In this document: piece after piece, positions 5,929 through 14,028 of the stretch
Layout: every line of letters starts with the position of its first letter
Position numbering within the stretch: position 1 is the first letter of the stretch
Assembly: GCA_003242505.1 (NCBI GenBank)
Contig: QGUP01000014.1
Span: 1-14,531, forward strand
DNA length: 14,531 nucleotides
Source of the DNA: Bacillota bacterium
Lineage (GTDB): Bacteria > Bacillota > Sulfobacillia > Symbiobacteriales > ZC4RG38
Direction of reading: 5' to 3'
Position numbers and translations under genes: made by a program
The notes under the pieces: generated by a model
What the model saw: only the letters and a program-made list of their open reading frames with translations
Told to the model about the DNA's origin: nothing
Database searches by the model: none

Positions 5929-6115
5929 CGGCGATCCCCTTCCCCATGCCGACCGGGCATGCGATGAATGTCATTGATGCATTTGCATATGGCGCCAATC
6001 CGTCGTACGTTATCAAGTGGAGAGAATCGTTTGTCCTTGGCTACAGCCGGCGCCGCTACGGCGGGGTCATTGTACGACGGATTGGTTTCTACGCGTTTTG
6101 AAATAAAGGAGGCGC
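5929..6115. promoter_or_regulatory. divergent lysR-korA control region
   Basis: This is the second AT-richer island of the window. It contains AATGTCATT (5968-5976 area) and the palindrome ATGCA-TT-TGCAT (5977-5988), the sort of dyad symmetry LysR proteins bind. It also contains a 14-bp inverted repeat with a 63-bp spacer (5995-6008 and 6072-6085). A possible minus-strand -35 TTGATA (complement of 6011-6016) faces lysR with CATATG about 19 bp on. For korA no clean -35/-10 pair stands out, consistent with an activator-dependent promoter. The korA ribosome binding site AAAGGAGG is at 6105-6112, only 3 bases from the ATG. Confidence 0.55.
5995..6085. repeat. perfect 14-bp inverted repeat flanking 63 bp in the korA promoter region
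   Basis: CCAATCCGTCGTAC (5995-6008) and GTACGACGGATTGG (6072-6085) are exact reverse complements. In RNA the pair would make a long-range stem ending 30 bases before the korA start; in DNA it could be two inverted operator sites looped by one regulator, or the ends of a small mobile remnant. The spacer holds a short CGCCG-CTA-CGGCG hairpin. Confidence 0.8.
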
Positions 6116-7864
6116 ATGGCGTTGCGTGAGCTCGTCTGGAAGATCGGGGGCGAGCAAGGTACCGGCCTCGATTCGACCAGCGACGTCTTTGCAACGGTCT
6201 GCAACCGACTCGGGTACTACATCTACGCTTACAAGACCTTCTCGTCCCGGATCAAGGGCGGCCACACCAACTTTACCGTACGGGTGAGCACCCGGCGCGT
6301 CCTGGCCACCGCTGCAGGGGTCCACGTTCTGGTTGCCATGGACCAGGACTCCATCGATCGGCTGGCCGGGGAACTGGTGCCGGGTGGTCTCCTCATTGCG
6401 GACAGCCACTTCCAGCCCAGGGCCCCCGAGGGCGTGCAGATGGTCACCGTGCCCATGACCGAGATCGCCCGGGACCTTTTGAACCCGGTGTACCGGAACA
6501 TCGCGGCCATCGGCGCCTCGGCGGCTCTCCTCGGTCTGCCGCTGCAGGCCTTCAAGGATTACCTGGCGGAGAAGTTCGCGGCCAAGGGCGAGCAGGTGGT
6601 CCAGGGCAACTGGACGGCCCTGGAGCGAGGGTACAGCTATACCCTGGAGCAGGCTGCGGACAAGGCCTTCCAGCTCGACCCCGGCGACGGCCAGCGCCGG
6701 CTGATCATGACCGGCAACGACGCCATCGCCCTGGGCGCGGTGGCGGCCGGCTGCCGGCTGGTGGTCGCGTACCCCATCACACCGGCTTCGGAGATTCTGG
6801 AGAACTGTGCCCGAATCCTGCCCCGGTTCGGCGGCGCCGCGGTGCAGGTGGAGGATGAACTGGCCGCGGTGGCCGTCTGCATCGGCGCCGGCTTTGCCGG
6901 TGCCCGGGCCATGACCGCGACCGCCGGCCCTGGCATCTCCCTCATGCAGGAGAACATCGGCCTGGCCTCCATGGCCGAGATCCCGGTGGTCATCGTCGAC
7001 GTGCAGCGGGGCGGCCCCTCCACCGGCATGCCCACCAAGCACGAGCAGTCCGACCTCCTGGCCCTGGCCTACGGCGGCCACGGGGAAGGTCCCCGGATCG
7101 TCCTGGCCCCTGGCACCGCGGAGCAGGCCTTCTACGACACGGTGCTGGCCTTCAACCTGGCGGACAACTACCACTGCCCGGTGATTATCGCCTCGGACCT
7201 CGGCCTGGGCCTGTGGCAGCAGACCGTGGACAGCCTCGACTTCGACCGGGTCGTCATCGACCGGGGCCCGGTGGTGGACCCGAAGGAACTGGAGGCCATG
7301 GGCCGGGATGTCTTCCAGCGGTATGCCTTCACCGAGAGCGGCGTGAGTCCCCGGTCCCTCCCCGGGATGAAGTACGGCCAGTACCTGGCCACCGGCGTGG
7401 AGCACGCCACCGACGGCAAGGTGAAGGAAGATCCGGCCAACCGGACCCGGATGATGCAGAAGCGGCTGAACAAGATCAAGAAGCTGGAGATCGGCGGCCA
7501 GCCCGTGCCCGGCATCCTCTACGAGGGGCCCGCGCGGCCGGAGATCCTCCTGATCAGCTATGGTTCCACCTTCGGCGTCGTCGCCGAGGCGGCGGAGCTG
7601 CTGCGGGAGCAGGGGCACCGGGTGGCCACCCTCCAGGTGCGGGTCATCCGGCCGCTGCCGGTGGAAGAGCTCCGGGCCGCGATCGGGGCCGCGGAGAAGA
7701 CCTTTGTCGTCGAGAACAACGCGACGGGCCAGCTGGCCTTCATCATGCGGGCCGAGGGCGTTGAGCACCCGGTGGAGTCCATCCTGAAGTACGACGGCAC
7801 GCTCTTCCGTCCTGACGAGGTTGCGGCTGCAGTTCTGGAGTCCTACAAGGGGGTGCCGGCCTGA
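6116..7864 (+). CDS. korA: 2-oxoacid:ferredoxin oxidoreductase, alpha subunit (gamma-alpha fusion), probably 2-oxoglutarate
   Basis: The 582-residue subunit works with KorB to oxidatively decarboxylate a 2-oxoacid with CoA, passing electrons to ferredoxin; it can run in reverse with strong reductants. Residues 1-185 are the gamma domain (KIGGEQGTGLDSTSDVF, then SSRIKGGHTNFTVRVS). From about 200 comes the alpha pyrimidine-binding part with YPITPASE (219-226), VEDELAAVAVCIGAGFAGAR, and VQRGGPSTGMPTKHEQSDL (296-314). A C-terminal transketolase-like domain II follows from about 480 (ILLISYGSTFGVVAEAAE, LQVRVIRPLP). This layout is that of two-subunit KorAB enzymes rather than four-subunit pyruvate synthases. 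The ATG at 6116 follows AAAGGAGG at short spacing. It overlaps korB by one base (TGATG), implying translational coupling. Family is firm; 2-oxoglutarate over another 2-oxoacid is inferred from subunit layout and the nearby aceA. Confidence 0.92.
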   Translation: MALRELVWKIGGEQGTGLDSTSDVFATVCNRLGYYIYAYKTFSSRIKGGHTNFTVRVSTRRVLATAAGVHVLVAMDQDSIDRLAGELVPGGLLIADSHFQPRAPEGVQMVTVPMTEIARDLLNPVYRNIAAIGASAALLGLPLQAFKDYLAEKFAAKGEQVVQGNWTALERGYSYTLEQAADKAFQLDPGDGQRRLIMTGNDAIALGAVAAGCRLVVAYPITPASEILENCARILPRFGGAAVQVEDELAAVAVCIGAGFAGARAMTATAGPGISLMQENIGLASMAEIPVVIVDVQRGGPSTGMPTKHEQSDLLALAYGGHGEGPRIVLAPGTAEQAFYDTVLAFNLADNYHCPVIIASDLGLGLWQQTVDSLDFDRVVIDRGPVVDPKELEAMGRDVFQRYAFTESGVSPRSLPGMKYGQYLATGVEHATDGKVKEDPANRTRMMQKRLNKIKKLEIGGQPVPGILYEGPARPEILLISYGSTFGVVAEAAELLREQGHRVATLQVRVIRPLPVEELRAAIGAAEKTFVVENNATGQLAFIMRAEGVEHPVESILKYDGTLFRPDEVAAAVLESYKGVPA

Positions 7865-8730
7865 TGGCGACCTTGGCGGAGTTCAAGACTGCAGAGAAGG
7901 CCTGGTGGTGCCCGGGCTGCGGCGACTTCGGCGTCCTGGCCGCCCTCCAGAAGGCCCTGGTGGAACTCGGGATCGAGCCCGAGAATGTGGTCATCGTCGC
8001 CGGTATCGGCTGCTCCGGCCGCATCGGGAACTACATTTACTCCTATAACTTCCACACCACCCACGGGCGGACGATGCCGGTGGCCCTGGGGGTGAAGCTT
8101 GCCAACCGGAACCTGACGGTGATCGCCACCGGCGGCGACGGCGACGGCTACGCCATCGGCATGGGCCACTTCCTCCATGCCATCCGCCGGAACCCGGACA
8201 TCACCTACATCGTCATGGACAACCACATCTACGGCCTGACCAAGGGCCAGACCTCGCCGACCTCCGACCCGGGGTTCAAGACCAAGACCACCCCGCAGGG
8301 CAACCTCGAGCGGCCGGTGCGGCCCCTGCAGCTGGCCATCGCGGCGGGCGCCACTTTCGTGGCCCAGGGGTTCAGCTCCAACCAGAAGCAACTGGTGCGC
8401 ATCTTCAAGGAGGCCATCACCCACAAGGGCTTTGCCCTGGTGAACACCATCAGCCCGTGCGTCACCTTCAACCGGGTGAACACCTACGACTTCTACCGGG
8501 AGGCGCTGGTGGACCTGGACGAGGACCCGAACTACGACCCGACGGACCGGGTGGCGGCGATGCGGAAGCTGATGGAGACCGACGAGTTGGTGACGGGGAT
8601 TGTCTACCGGGAGCCGGAGTCGATTCCCTTTGAGGAGAAGCTGCCGGGGTTCCGGCCGGAGCCCATCGTCAGCCAGGACTGGCGCCTCTCCCGGGAAGAG
8701 TTCGAGCGGTTCCTGGACGCTTACCGGTAG
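7864..8730 (+). CDS. korB: 2-oxoacid:ferredoxin oxidoreductase, beta subunit (TPP and Fe-S)
   Basis: The 288-residue beta subunit holds thiamine diphosphate and a [4Fe-4S] cluster. Cluster ligands are all visible: WWCPGCGDF (Cys16, Cys19), GIGCSGR (Cys50) and SPCVTF (Cys199). The TPP motif runs from GGDGDGYAIGMGH (90-102) to MDNHIYGLTKGQTSPTS (Asn120 and following), with the Mg/TPP-binding GDG...N spacing of about 28 residues. The ATG at 7864 shares one base with the korA stop, and GGGGGTG inside korA serves as ribosome binding site. Length and motifs match the KorB/PorB-like short beta subunit. No gene for a separate ferredoxin (delta) subunit is nearby, so an external ferredoxin should take the electrons. 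A strong hairpin terminator follows 61 bp after the stop. Confidence 0.94.
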   Translation: MATLAEFKTAEKAWWCPGCGDFGVLAALQKALVELGIEPENVVIVAGIGCSGRIGNYIYSYNFHTTHGRTMPVALGVKLANRNLTVIATGGDGDGYAIGMGHFLHAIRRNPDITYIVMDNHIYGLTKGQTSPTSDPGFKTKTTPQGNLERPVRPLQLAIAAGATFVAQGFSSNQKQLVRIFKEAITHKGFALVNTISPCVTFNRVNTYDFYREALVDLDEDPNYDPTDRVAAMRKLMETDELVTGIVYREPESIPFEEKLPGFRPEPIVSQDWRLSREEFERFLDAYR

Positions 8731-8791
8731 GGGTGGCCTCCCGTCGGCGTGGCTCCGGCAAGCCGCGGAGGCAAGGCGCGGAAAGGAAATC

Positions 8792-8821
8792 GCAAGGGCG
8801 GCCCGTCGTGGCCGCCCTTGC
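8792..8821. terminator. strong hairpin terminator after korB, probably bidirectional
   Basis: A perfect 12-bp stem pairs 8792-8803 with 8810-8821 around the 6-base loop CGTCGT. On the plus strand it is followed by a T/G-rich tail with two tandem GTTCTGGGTT units (8824-8843). On the minus strand it is followed by ATTTCCTTTCC. It lies between convergent transcripts (korAB and the minus-strand helicase-TPR-zinc-ribbon group) and can serve both. Confidence 0.75.
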
Positions 8822-8881
8822 CCGTTCTGGGTTGTTCTGGGTTGTTGACGCCCTCTGGCCGGTTCGCCCCCGCTGCCGGGG

Positions 8882-9043
8882 TCAATCGACATAGGGCTCC
8901 CGGGGGCCGGTGGGCAGCCCCGGCACCGCGTCCGCCAGGTACTGGGTCTCGCACTCGGGGCACAGGGAGGTCTTTTCCGAGGCCGGCCCGGAGGGGGGGA
9001 GGGCCTGCCCGCACCAGGCGCAGTACTCGCCGGTCTGGTGCAT
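8882..9043 (-). CDS. small two-CxxC zinc-ribbon protein, 53 residues
   Basis: This frame is too short for a standard gene caller cutoff but is convincing. It encodes MHQTGEYCAWCGQALPP at the start and TSLCPECETQYL in the middle, giving two CxxC knuckles (Cys8/Cys11 and Cys28/Cys31) separated by 16 residues, the spacing of a small treble-clef or zinc-ribbon fold. The tail is PGLPTGPREPYVD and a TGA stop. AAGGGGGT lies 7 bases before the ATG on the minus strand. It sits 89 bp beyond the TPR gene on the same strand and stops just before the shared hairpin terminator, so it may be the last gene of that operon. No catalytic residues are visible; a role as a metal-binding adaptor or nucleic-acid-binding accessory is a guess. 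Confidence 0.78.
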   Translation of the reverse strand: MHQTGEYCAWCGQALPPSGPASEKTSLCPECETQYLADAVPGLPTGPREPYVD

Positions 9044-9132
9044 CTGCGGTACCCCCTTGCGACTTTCTCACCGGTAGGATTCCCCCTCCGGGGCCATCGA
9101 CCTTCTCGAAATCATCAATCGCTTGTATAGGT

Positions 9133-10998
9133 TTAATCCATAGGATCGCCGACCGTTGCTAGCGCTGCCGCCAGCGGCGCCCGCAGTTCCCTGGGCACCA
9201 CGGCAATCCGGTGCCGGCGGCCGTTGAGGAGCGCCCGGCCCACCATCAGGAGGCACCGGGCCCGGAGCTGGCCGATGGGGGAAGTGGGGGGGTGCTTGTC
9301 CCACCAGAACCCGTCCCCATCCTGGCTACCGAAGCGCCGGGTGAGGGCGGAGAGCCTGCACCAGCCTCCCCGGTCGAGGACATACCGCAGGGCCTCCCGG
9401 GCCTCTGGGGAGACCTGGGCCAGCACCTGCCGCAGCCGCTCCGGGTTCCCCATGGCCTCCGCCAGCCGCCGGGCCCGCTCCTTTCGCAGCCGCACCGGGG
9501 GCAGGCCGAAGGCGGCGGCAGCCGCGTTGAGCCACTGCACCGGCACCCGATTGAGGGCCGTCAAGAGGGCGATGTCGGGCCGGATGGGCTTTTCGTCCTC
9601 CTCTTCCCGCCAGAAATCGCCCACCTCGACCTCGCTGACGGCCAGTTCCGCGGACAGGTGGGCCTCCAGTTCTGCCACCTTCGCGGCCAGGTCAGGGCGG
9701 AGGCCGGTGCGGGGAATCCGGCTGAGGTAGTCCGCTGCCCGCTCCAGGTCGCCCCGTTGGAACCACAGGCCGGCCAGGTTGAGCAGCACCGCCGGATTGT
9801 CCGGGGCGAACCGCTCCACCGCCTCCAGCCGGAGCTGCGCCTCGTCCAGTTCTCCCCGGCGGCGCATCAGGTTGGCCAGGGTCATCATGGCGGGCGGGTA
9901 GAAGTGGCCGGACGCTTCCAACTCCAGGAGCAGCCGGTACGCCGCCTCCTCGTCGCCGGCGTCCCGGAGCCGGATGGCCTCCTTCAGCACCCGGTCCAGT
10001 TCGGGGTCAAAGCCCTTCATCTCCACGTGGAAGACGGAGAGGGTGGTGGGCCGGCCGTCCACCACCGCCGGGATGGGCTCCTCCTCCCGGAAGACGCCCC
10101 GCTCCACCAGGGCCTGGGCGGCGCCCAGTTTGACCGGGAGGTCCACCCGGTTGCTGGAGAGAAGCCGCCGGCCCAGGTTCACCCCCCACTCGCCGGTGTA
10201 GAGGACCAGCCCACGGGCCAGTACCTGCCGGTCGGGGACCCTGGGGTCGAAGAGGAGGGCCAGGAGCCGCATCCGGACCAGGCCGCTGGCGGGGAGGGTT
10301 GCCAGGGTCTTCTCGTCCAGGGGCTCCTTTCGCCAGACCGAGGGATGTTCCTGGTATTCCAGAGGGAAGGGTGGCACCTCCCCCAGGGCTACCAGTTCCG
10401 CCACCTGGGCCAGGGCCTCCAGGGCCGCACTCCAGGCCGGGTGGGTGGCCCGGCGCCAGTACCGGGCTGCCTGCTCGTATCGCCCCAGGTTGAACGCCGC
10501 GGCCCCGGCGTAGAAGGCCGCGGCGGGCTCCTCCCGGCCCGGCCAGCGGTTGTGCAGTTCCAGCACCAGCCGGTGCTGACCCAGGATCCCGGCGGTTTGC
10601 TTGATGAAAAGGGAGTACTCGGTCCACGACGCCCGGGCGGGGCCGGCCGCGGCCGGGTCCCGGAGCCCCCGGTCCAGGTCCCGGATGGCGGCCTGGAGGG
10701 CGGCTGCGGCTCCCTGGGTGTCCCCCAGGGCGTGGTAGGCCCTGGCGGCCAGGGCCCGGCTGTAGGGGACCGGGTCGGTGCCCTGGAGCAGAGGCTCCAG
10801 CACCGCCAGGGCTCCCCGGTGGTCGCCGGCGAGATGCCGGCACAGGGCCCAGTTGTTCAGGGCGGCGGGGTGGGGATAGCAGCGGTAGGCCTTCCGGAAC
10901 CGCCTTTCGGCCTCCGCGAGGCGCCCCTCGTCCAGGAGCCGCCGGCCAGCCTCGAGCAGCTCTTCTGCCTTTTCCAGTTCGGGCGGGTACTGGTTCAT
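9133..10998 (-). CDS. TPR-repeat protein with C-terminal winged-helix-like domain
   Basis: The 621-residue protein has no signal peptide or membrane segment. Residues 5-105 contain TPR-like helical pairs (AEELLEAGRRLLDEGRLAEA, then RHLAGDHRGALAVLEPLL and AYHALGDTQGAAAALQ). Another pair lies at 155-185 and a second block at 335-430 (AGDEEAAYRLLLELEA, RRRGELDEAQLRLEAVER, FQRGDLERAADYLSRI). Residues about 475-621 form a separate domain: ALNRVPVQWLNAAAAAFGLP, an RLRKERARRLAEAM helix, a helical RYVLDRGGWCRLSALTRRFG segment and a FWWDKHPPTSPIGQLRA loop. This resembles a helicase-associated winged helix, an assignment from pattern alone. The ATG at 10998 is chosen since the open frame further upstream lies inside the helicase gene; GGGAGCG is a weak ribosome binding site. 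The 65-bp gap to the helicase suggests co-transcription and partnership as a scaffold. Confidence 0.82.
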   Translation of the reverse strand: MNQYPPELEKAEELLEAGRRLLDEGRLAEAERRFRKAYRCYPHPAALNNWALCRHLAGDHRGALAVLEPLLQGTDPVPYSRALAARAYHALGDTQGAAAALQAAIRDLDRGLRDPAAAGPARASWTEYSLFIKQTAGILGQHRLVLELHNRWPGREEPAAAFYAGAAAFNLGRYEQAARYWRRATHPAWSAALEALAQVAELVALGEVPPFPLEYQEHPSVWRKEPLDEKTLATLPASGLVRMRLLALLFDPRVPDRQVLARGLVLYTGEWGVNLGRRLLSSNRVDLPVKLGAAQALVERGVFREEEPIPAVVDGRPTTLSVFHVEMKGFDPELDRVLKEAIRLRDAGDEEAAYRLLLELEASGHFYPPAMMTLANLMRRRGELDEAQLRLEAVERFAPDNPAVLLNLAGLWFQRGDLERAADYLSRIPRTGLRPDLAAKVAELEAHLSAELAVSEVEVGDFWREEEDEKPIRPDIALLTALNRVPVQWLNAAAAAFGLPPVRLRKERARRLAEAMGNPERLRQVLAQVSPEAREALRYVLDRGGWCRLSALTRRFGSQDGDGFWWDKHPPTSPIGQLRARCLLMVGRALLNGRRHRIAVVPRELRAPLAAALATVGDPMD

Positions 10999-11063
10999 TC
11001 CGTGCCACGCTCCCTGGGGGATCGGGGTGTTGCCGCCATGGGCGGCGGGATGGCCGGCTCCTT

Positions 11064-13976
11064 CTACTCCAACTCCACTGTCACCGGCGGCCGGTCCATC
11101 CGCCGCATGCACTGGTCGATCTTCTCCTTGATCGGGTCCGGGCCCACGGCCCGCCGGACTTGCCGGAGGAGGTCGATGGTCCGCCGGAAGGCGTTGATCA
11201 GATCCCCTTCGGAGAAGGAGTAGTCGTGGAGGATCGCCACGAAGTCCCGCTCCCGGGCCCAGTCGTAGGCCGGGGCATAGAACCCCCGGTGGAAGTTCTC
11301 CGCGTACCGGGCGACGATCCCCAGGGCCTGCCGCACCGGCCCCGAAGGCTTCCGGGGCATGGTGTCCCCCTGCTCCTTGCCGTCGAAGGCGAGGCAGGCC
11401 AGGAGCGCGCAGATCTCCTCCTCCCGGGCCCGGTGGAAGAAGCCGCTGAAGTAGAGTTCCGTCACCGCGATCTCCTCGACGTGGATCTCCCGGGCGAAAA
11501 CCCCCCGGGGCAGGAGCTGATCCCCCGCGATGAACTGCAATTCCTCCAGCCGCTTCTTCCAGGAGTAGAACTGCCGGAGCAGTTCCTCGGCCACCCGCTG
11601 CCCCCGGCGGGCCCGCTTCTCGTGCCGCTTCAGCTCCGCCTCCAGTTGCCGGTACTCCCCGAGGTGCTCCTGGCACCGGGCCAGCTGCTCCGGGGTGTGG
11701 GGGATGGGCTCGGCCTCGGCGAGCCGGCTCCGGACCTGGGTCAGCCGCTCTTCGGTCTGCCGGCGGAGCCGCCGGGCCCGGGGGCTGTCCATCTCCTCCA
11801 GTTCCCGAAGCTTCTCCTCCAGGTGGCGGGCCTCCTCTTCCCAGGGAGCCCGAACCGCCGGGCAGGCCATGGTCCCGGGCCGCTCGCACAGGAGCGGCTT
11901 CAGCTCCTCCAGCCGCCGGCGGGCGGCCGCAGCCCGCTCCTCGTGGATCTTGCCGGCCTGGTTGGCCTGGAACACCTTGAGGGAGCGGGTGAGCACCGCC
12001 TCGATCTCTTCCGGAGAGCGGGTGGCGATCAGGTTGAGGACGGTGTTCGGCCGCAGTTCGAGCCGGGACATCACCGGCTCGGGCCTCAGCCGGGCGAAGT
12101 CCCGGACGCCCTCCTGGTCGTGGGTGCTCAGGAGCAGCACCGCGTGCCCCTCCCGGTCGATCCCCCGGCGGCCGGCCCGGCCGGCCATCTGGTGGAACTC
12201 CAGGGCGGTGAGGGGCCGAAAGCCCTGGCCGTCGAACTTCCGCACCCCGTCGAAGATCGCCGCCTTGACGGGGAAGTTGACGCCCACCGCGAAGGTTTCG
12301 GTGCAGTAGAGGACCTTTACCAGCCCGGCCTCGTACAGCTCCTCGACGATCTCCTTGGCCTGGGGCAGCATGCCGGCGTGGTGGAACCCCACCCCCCGGA
12401 CCAGGCACTCCCGCAGCAGCCGGTAGCTGCCCGAGCCCCGGAGCACCTCGGTTTCCCGCTCCTCCAGGAGGGCGAGGACCTGGTCCCGCTCGTCGTCCCG
12501 GAGGAAGTCCATGGCCAGGGAGAGCTCCCGGGCCTTCTCCTCGCAGCCCATCCGGCTGAAGACGAAGTAGAGGCACGGGAGCCACCCCCGCCGGGCCACC
12601 CGGCGCACCACCGCGACGTGGTCGGCCCGGCCCCGGTCCCGATCCCGGCCGCCCCAGCGGCGGCCCCGGACCGGCTCCTCCAGTTCGGCCAGGGCCCGGT
12701 CCAGGTCGGTGATCCGGCCGGAGGGGCCGGCATAGTGGATGGAGAGGGGCACCGGCCGCCGGGACTCCAGGACCACCCGGGTGGGGCGGCCGGTGACCGA
12801 CTCGATCCAGGCGGCGATCTCACCGGCGTTGGCCACGGTGGCGCTCAGGGCCAGGATCTGCAGGTGGGGCGGCGCGAAGATGATGCTCTCCTCCCAGGCG
12901 GCGCCCCGGTCCGAATCGAGGTAGTGGACCTCGTCCAGGACCAGGTAGCCGTACCCCTGGAGGGACTCGGGATGGCCCACGGCCATGTTCCGGAAGATCT
13001 CCGTGGTCATGACCAGCACCGGGGCGTTCTCCCGGATCACCACGTCGCCGGTGATGATCCCCACCTGCTCGTGGCCGTGGATCCGGCAGAGGTCCCGGAA
13101 TTTCTGGTTGATCAGGGCCTTGATCGGCCCGGTGTAGATGAGGCCGACTCCCTCGGCCCGGGCCCGCTCCACCAGCCGCTCAGCGATGAGGCTCTTCCCC
13201 GAGCCGGTGGGGGCGCTGACCAGCACGTTCATCCCCTGGGCCAGCAGCCGCTCGGCCTCGAGCTGGAACCGGTCGAGGCGCACCGGTCGGCCCTTGCCCG
13301 CCGGCACGTAGACGAGGTCCGTCTTATCAGCCGTCGGACCGGCGCTGGCGGTGTCCAGGGGTGCGCCGGCGGTGGCAAGGACTGCCCCGGCCTCCCGGGA
13401 GGGGTCTGTCATAGGCGCAGCGTCGCCAGCGGCCCGGCGCCCGTCCGCCGCGGCCGCCCAGCTGGCGGTTTCCTGGCGGCGGTGCGCCGGGGCGGAGGCG
13501 TCGCCAGCCTTCCCGCGCCGGCGGCTCCCCGGCTGCCGGCGGCCCCTGAGGGCCTCCAGTTCCAGCGGCGGGTCGGCCAGGAGGGCCCGGACGTCCCCCC
13601 GGCGGAACCGGGGGCCGCCGTCACCCAGGGTGGGGATCAGCAGGTCGGCTTCAACCAGGACCGCAAGCTCCCGGGGGCCCAGTCCCAGGAGTTTGCCGGC
13701 TTCCCCGGGGGTGATGAGTTCCTCGTCCCGGATGGGGTCGAGCCGTGCGGGGTCCCGGAGGCACTCGACGACGGAGGCCAGGGTGATCAGCCGCTGCCGG
13801 CCGGCGGGAATGCCCTCGAGGAGGCCGAGCTCCAGGGCCTTGGCCAGTTGCTCCGGCTTGAGCTTGAGCAGTTCCCGGGTTTCCCGTTCCGTCAGAAGGG
13901 CCGCGCCGGAGACCGGCGCCCCCGGCGGGGCCTTGAGCTCTGCAGGAGTCAACCCGAGAGCCTGGCGGTTTTCCAC
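11064..13976 (-). CDS. Ski2/Mtr4-like DExH RNA helicase with DSHCT domain and N-terminal HTH modules
   Basis: The 970-residue superfamily 2 helicase has motif I SAPTGSGKS (Lys261), motif II DEVH (348-351), motif III SAT (378-380), FVFSRMGCEE (471-480), FHHAGM (531-536), TETFAVGVNFP (559-569) and motif VI QMAGRAGRRG (596-605). These features (DEVH box, FHHAGM, TETFA) mark the Ski2/Mtr4 group, which unwinds RNA for decay. A charged coiled-coil-rich region spans about 650-790, and the C-terminus (about 820-960: TELYFSGFFHRAREEEICAL, FVAILHDYSFSEGDLI) is a DSHCT domain. The N-terminal 130 residues hold two short helix-turn-helix-like units (28-75 and 86-132, LITPGEAGKLLGLGPRELAV reads like an excisionase/MerR fold), then a basic, Ala-rich linker. 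GTG at 13974-13976 is the start, with GAGGTGA upstream. It leads a minus-strand group with the TPR and zinc-ribbon genes. RNA as substrate is inferred from family. Confidence 0.92.
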   Translation of the reverse strand: MENRQALGLTPAELKAPPGAPVSGAALLTERETRELLKLKPEQLAKALELGLLEGIPAGRQRLITLASVVECLRDPARLDPIRDEELITPGEAGKLLGLGPRELAVLVEADLLIPTLGDGGPRFRRGDVRALLADPPLELEALRGRRQPGSRRRGKAGDASAPAHRRQETASWAAAADGRRAAGDAAPMTDPSREAGAVLATAGAPLDTASAGPTADKTDLVYVPAGKGRPVRLDRFQLEAERLLAQGMNVLVSAPTGSGKSLIAERLVERARAEGVGLIYTGPIKALINQKFRDLCRIHGHEQVGIITGDVVIRENAPVLVMTTEIFRNMAVGHPESLQGYGYLVLDEVHYLDSDRGAAWEESIIFAPPHLQILALSATVANAGEIAAWIESVTGRPTRVVLESRRPVPLSIHYAGPSGRITDLDRALAELEEPVRGRRWGGRDRDRGRADHVAVVRRVARRGWLPCLYFVFSRMGCEEKARELSLAMDFLRDDERDQVLALLEERETEVLRGSGSYRLLRECLVRGVGFHHAGMLPQAKEIVEELYEAGLVKVLYCTETFAVGVNFPVKAAIFDGVRKFDGQGFRPLTALEFHQMAGRAGRRGIDREGHAVLLLSTHDQEGVRDFARLRPEPVMSRLELRPNTVLNLIATRSPEEIEAVLTRSLKVFQANQAGKIHEERAAAARRRLEELKPLLCERPGTMACPAVRAPWEEEARHLEEKLRELEEMDSPRARRLRRQTEERLTQVRSRLAEAEPIPHTPEQLARCQEHLGEYRQLEAELKRHEKRARRGQRVAEELLRQFYSWKKRLEELQFIAGDQLLPRGVFAREIHVEEIAVTELYFSGFFHRAREEEICALLACLAFDGKEQGDTMPRKPSGPVRQALGIVARYAENFHRGFYAPAYDWARERDFVAILHDYSFSEGDLINAFRRTIDLLRQVRRAVGPDPIKEKIDQCMRRMDRPPVTVELE

Positions 13977-14028
13977 CGAATCACCTCACCAGGGAGTTTC
14001 CCCAAAATGGGGTCGGCTTCCTGTCGGG

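Noticed and set aside
6005..6016. Possible second ModE site (CGTTAT) upstream of korA
   Set aside because: The TACGTTATCAA stretch gives one half site only, without the matching inverted half at the right distance.
8824..8843. Two tandem GTTCTGGGTT units
   Set aside because: Two short copies just after the korB terminator are most simply its T/G-rich tail; there is no further array, so no CRISPR or repeat family is claimed.
9044..9132. Separate promoter for the zinc-ribbon gene
   Set aside because: A TATACA-like hexamer is present on the minus strand, but no acceptable -35 accompanies it; co-transcription with the TPR gene is equally likely.
10999..12585. N-terminal extension of the TPR protein to give 1150 residues
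   Set aside because: It lies out of frame inside the helicase gene, has Pro/Gly/Arg-rich shadow composition, and the TPR protein begins naturally at ATG 10998.
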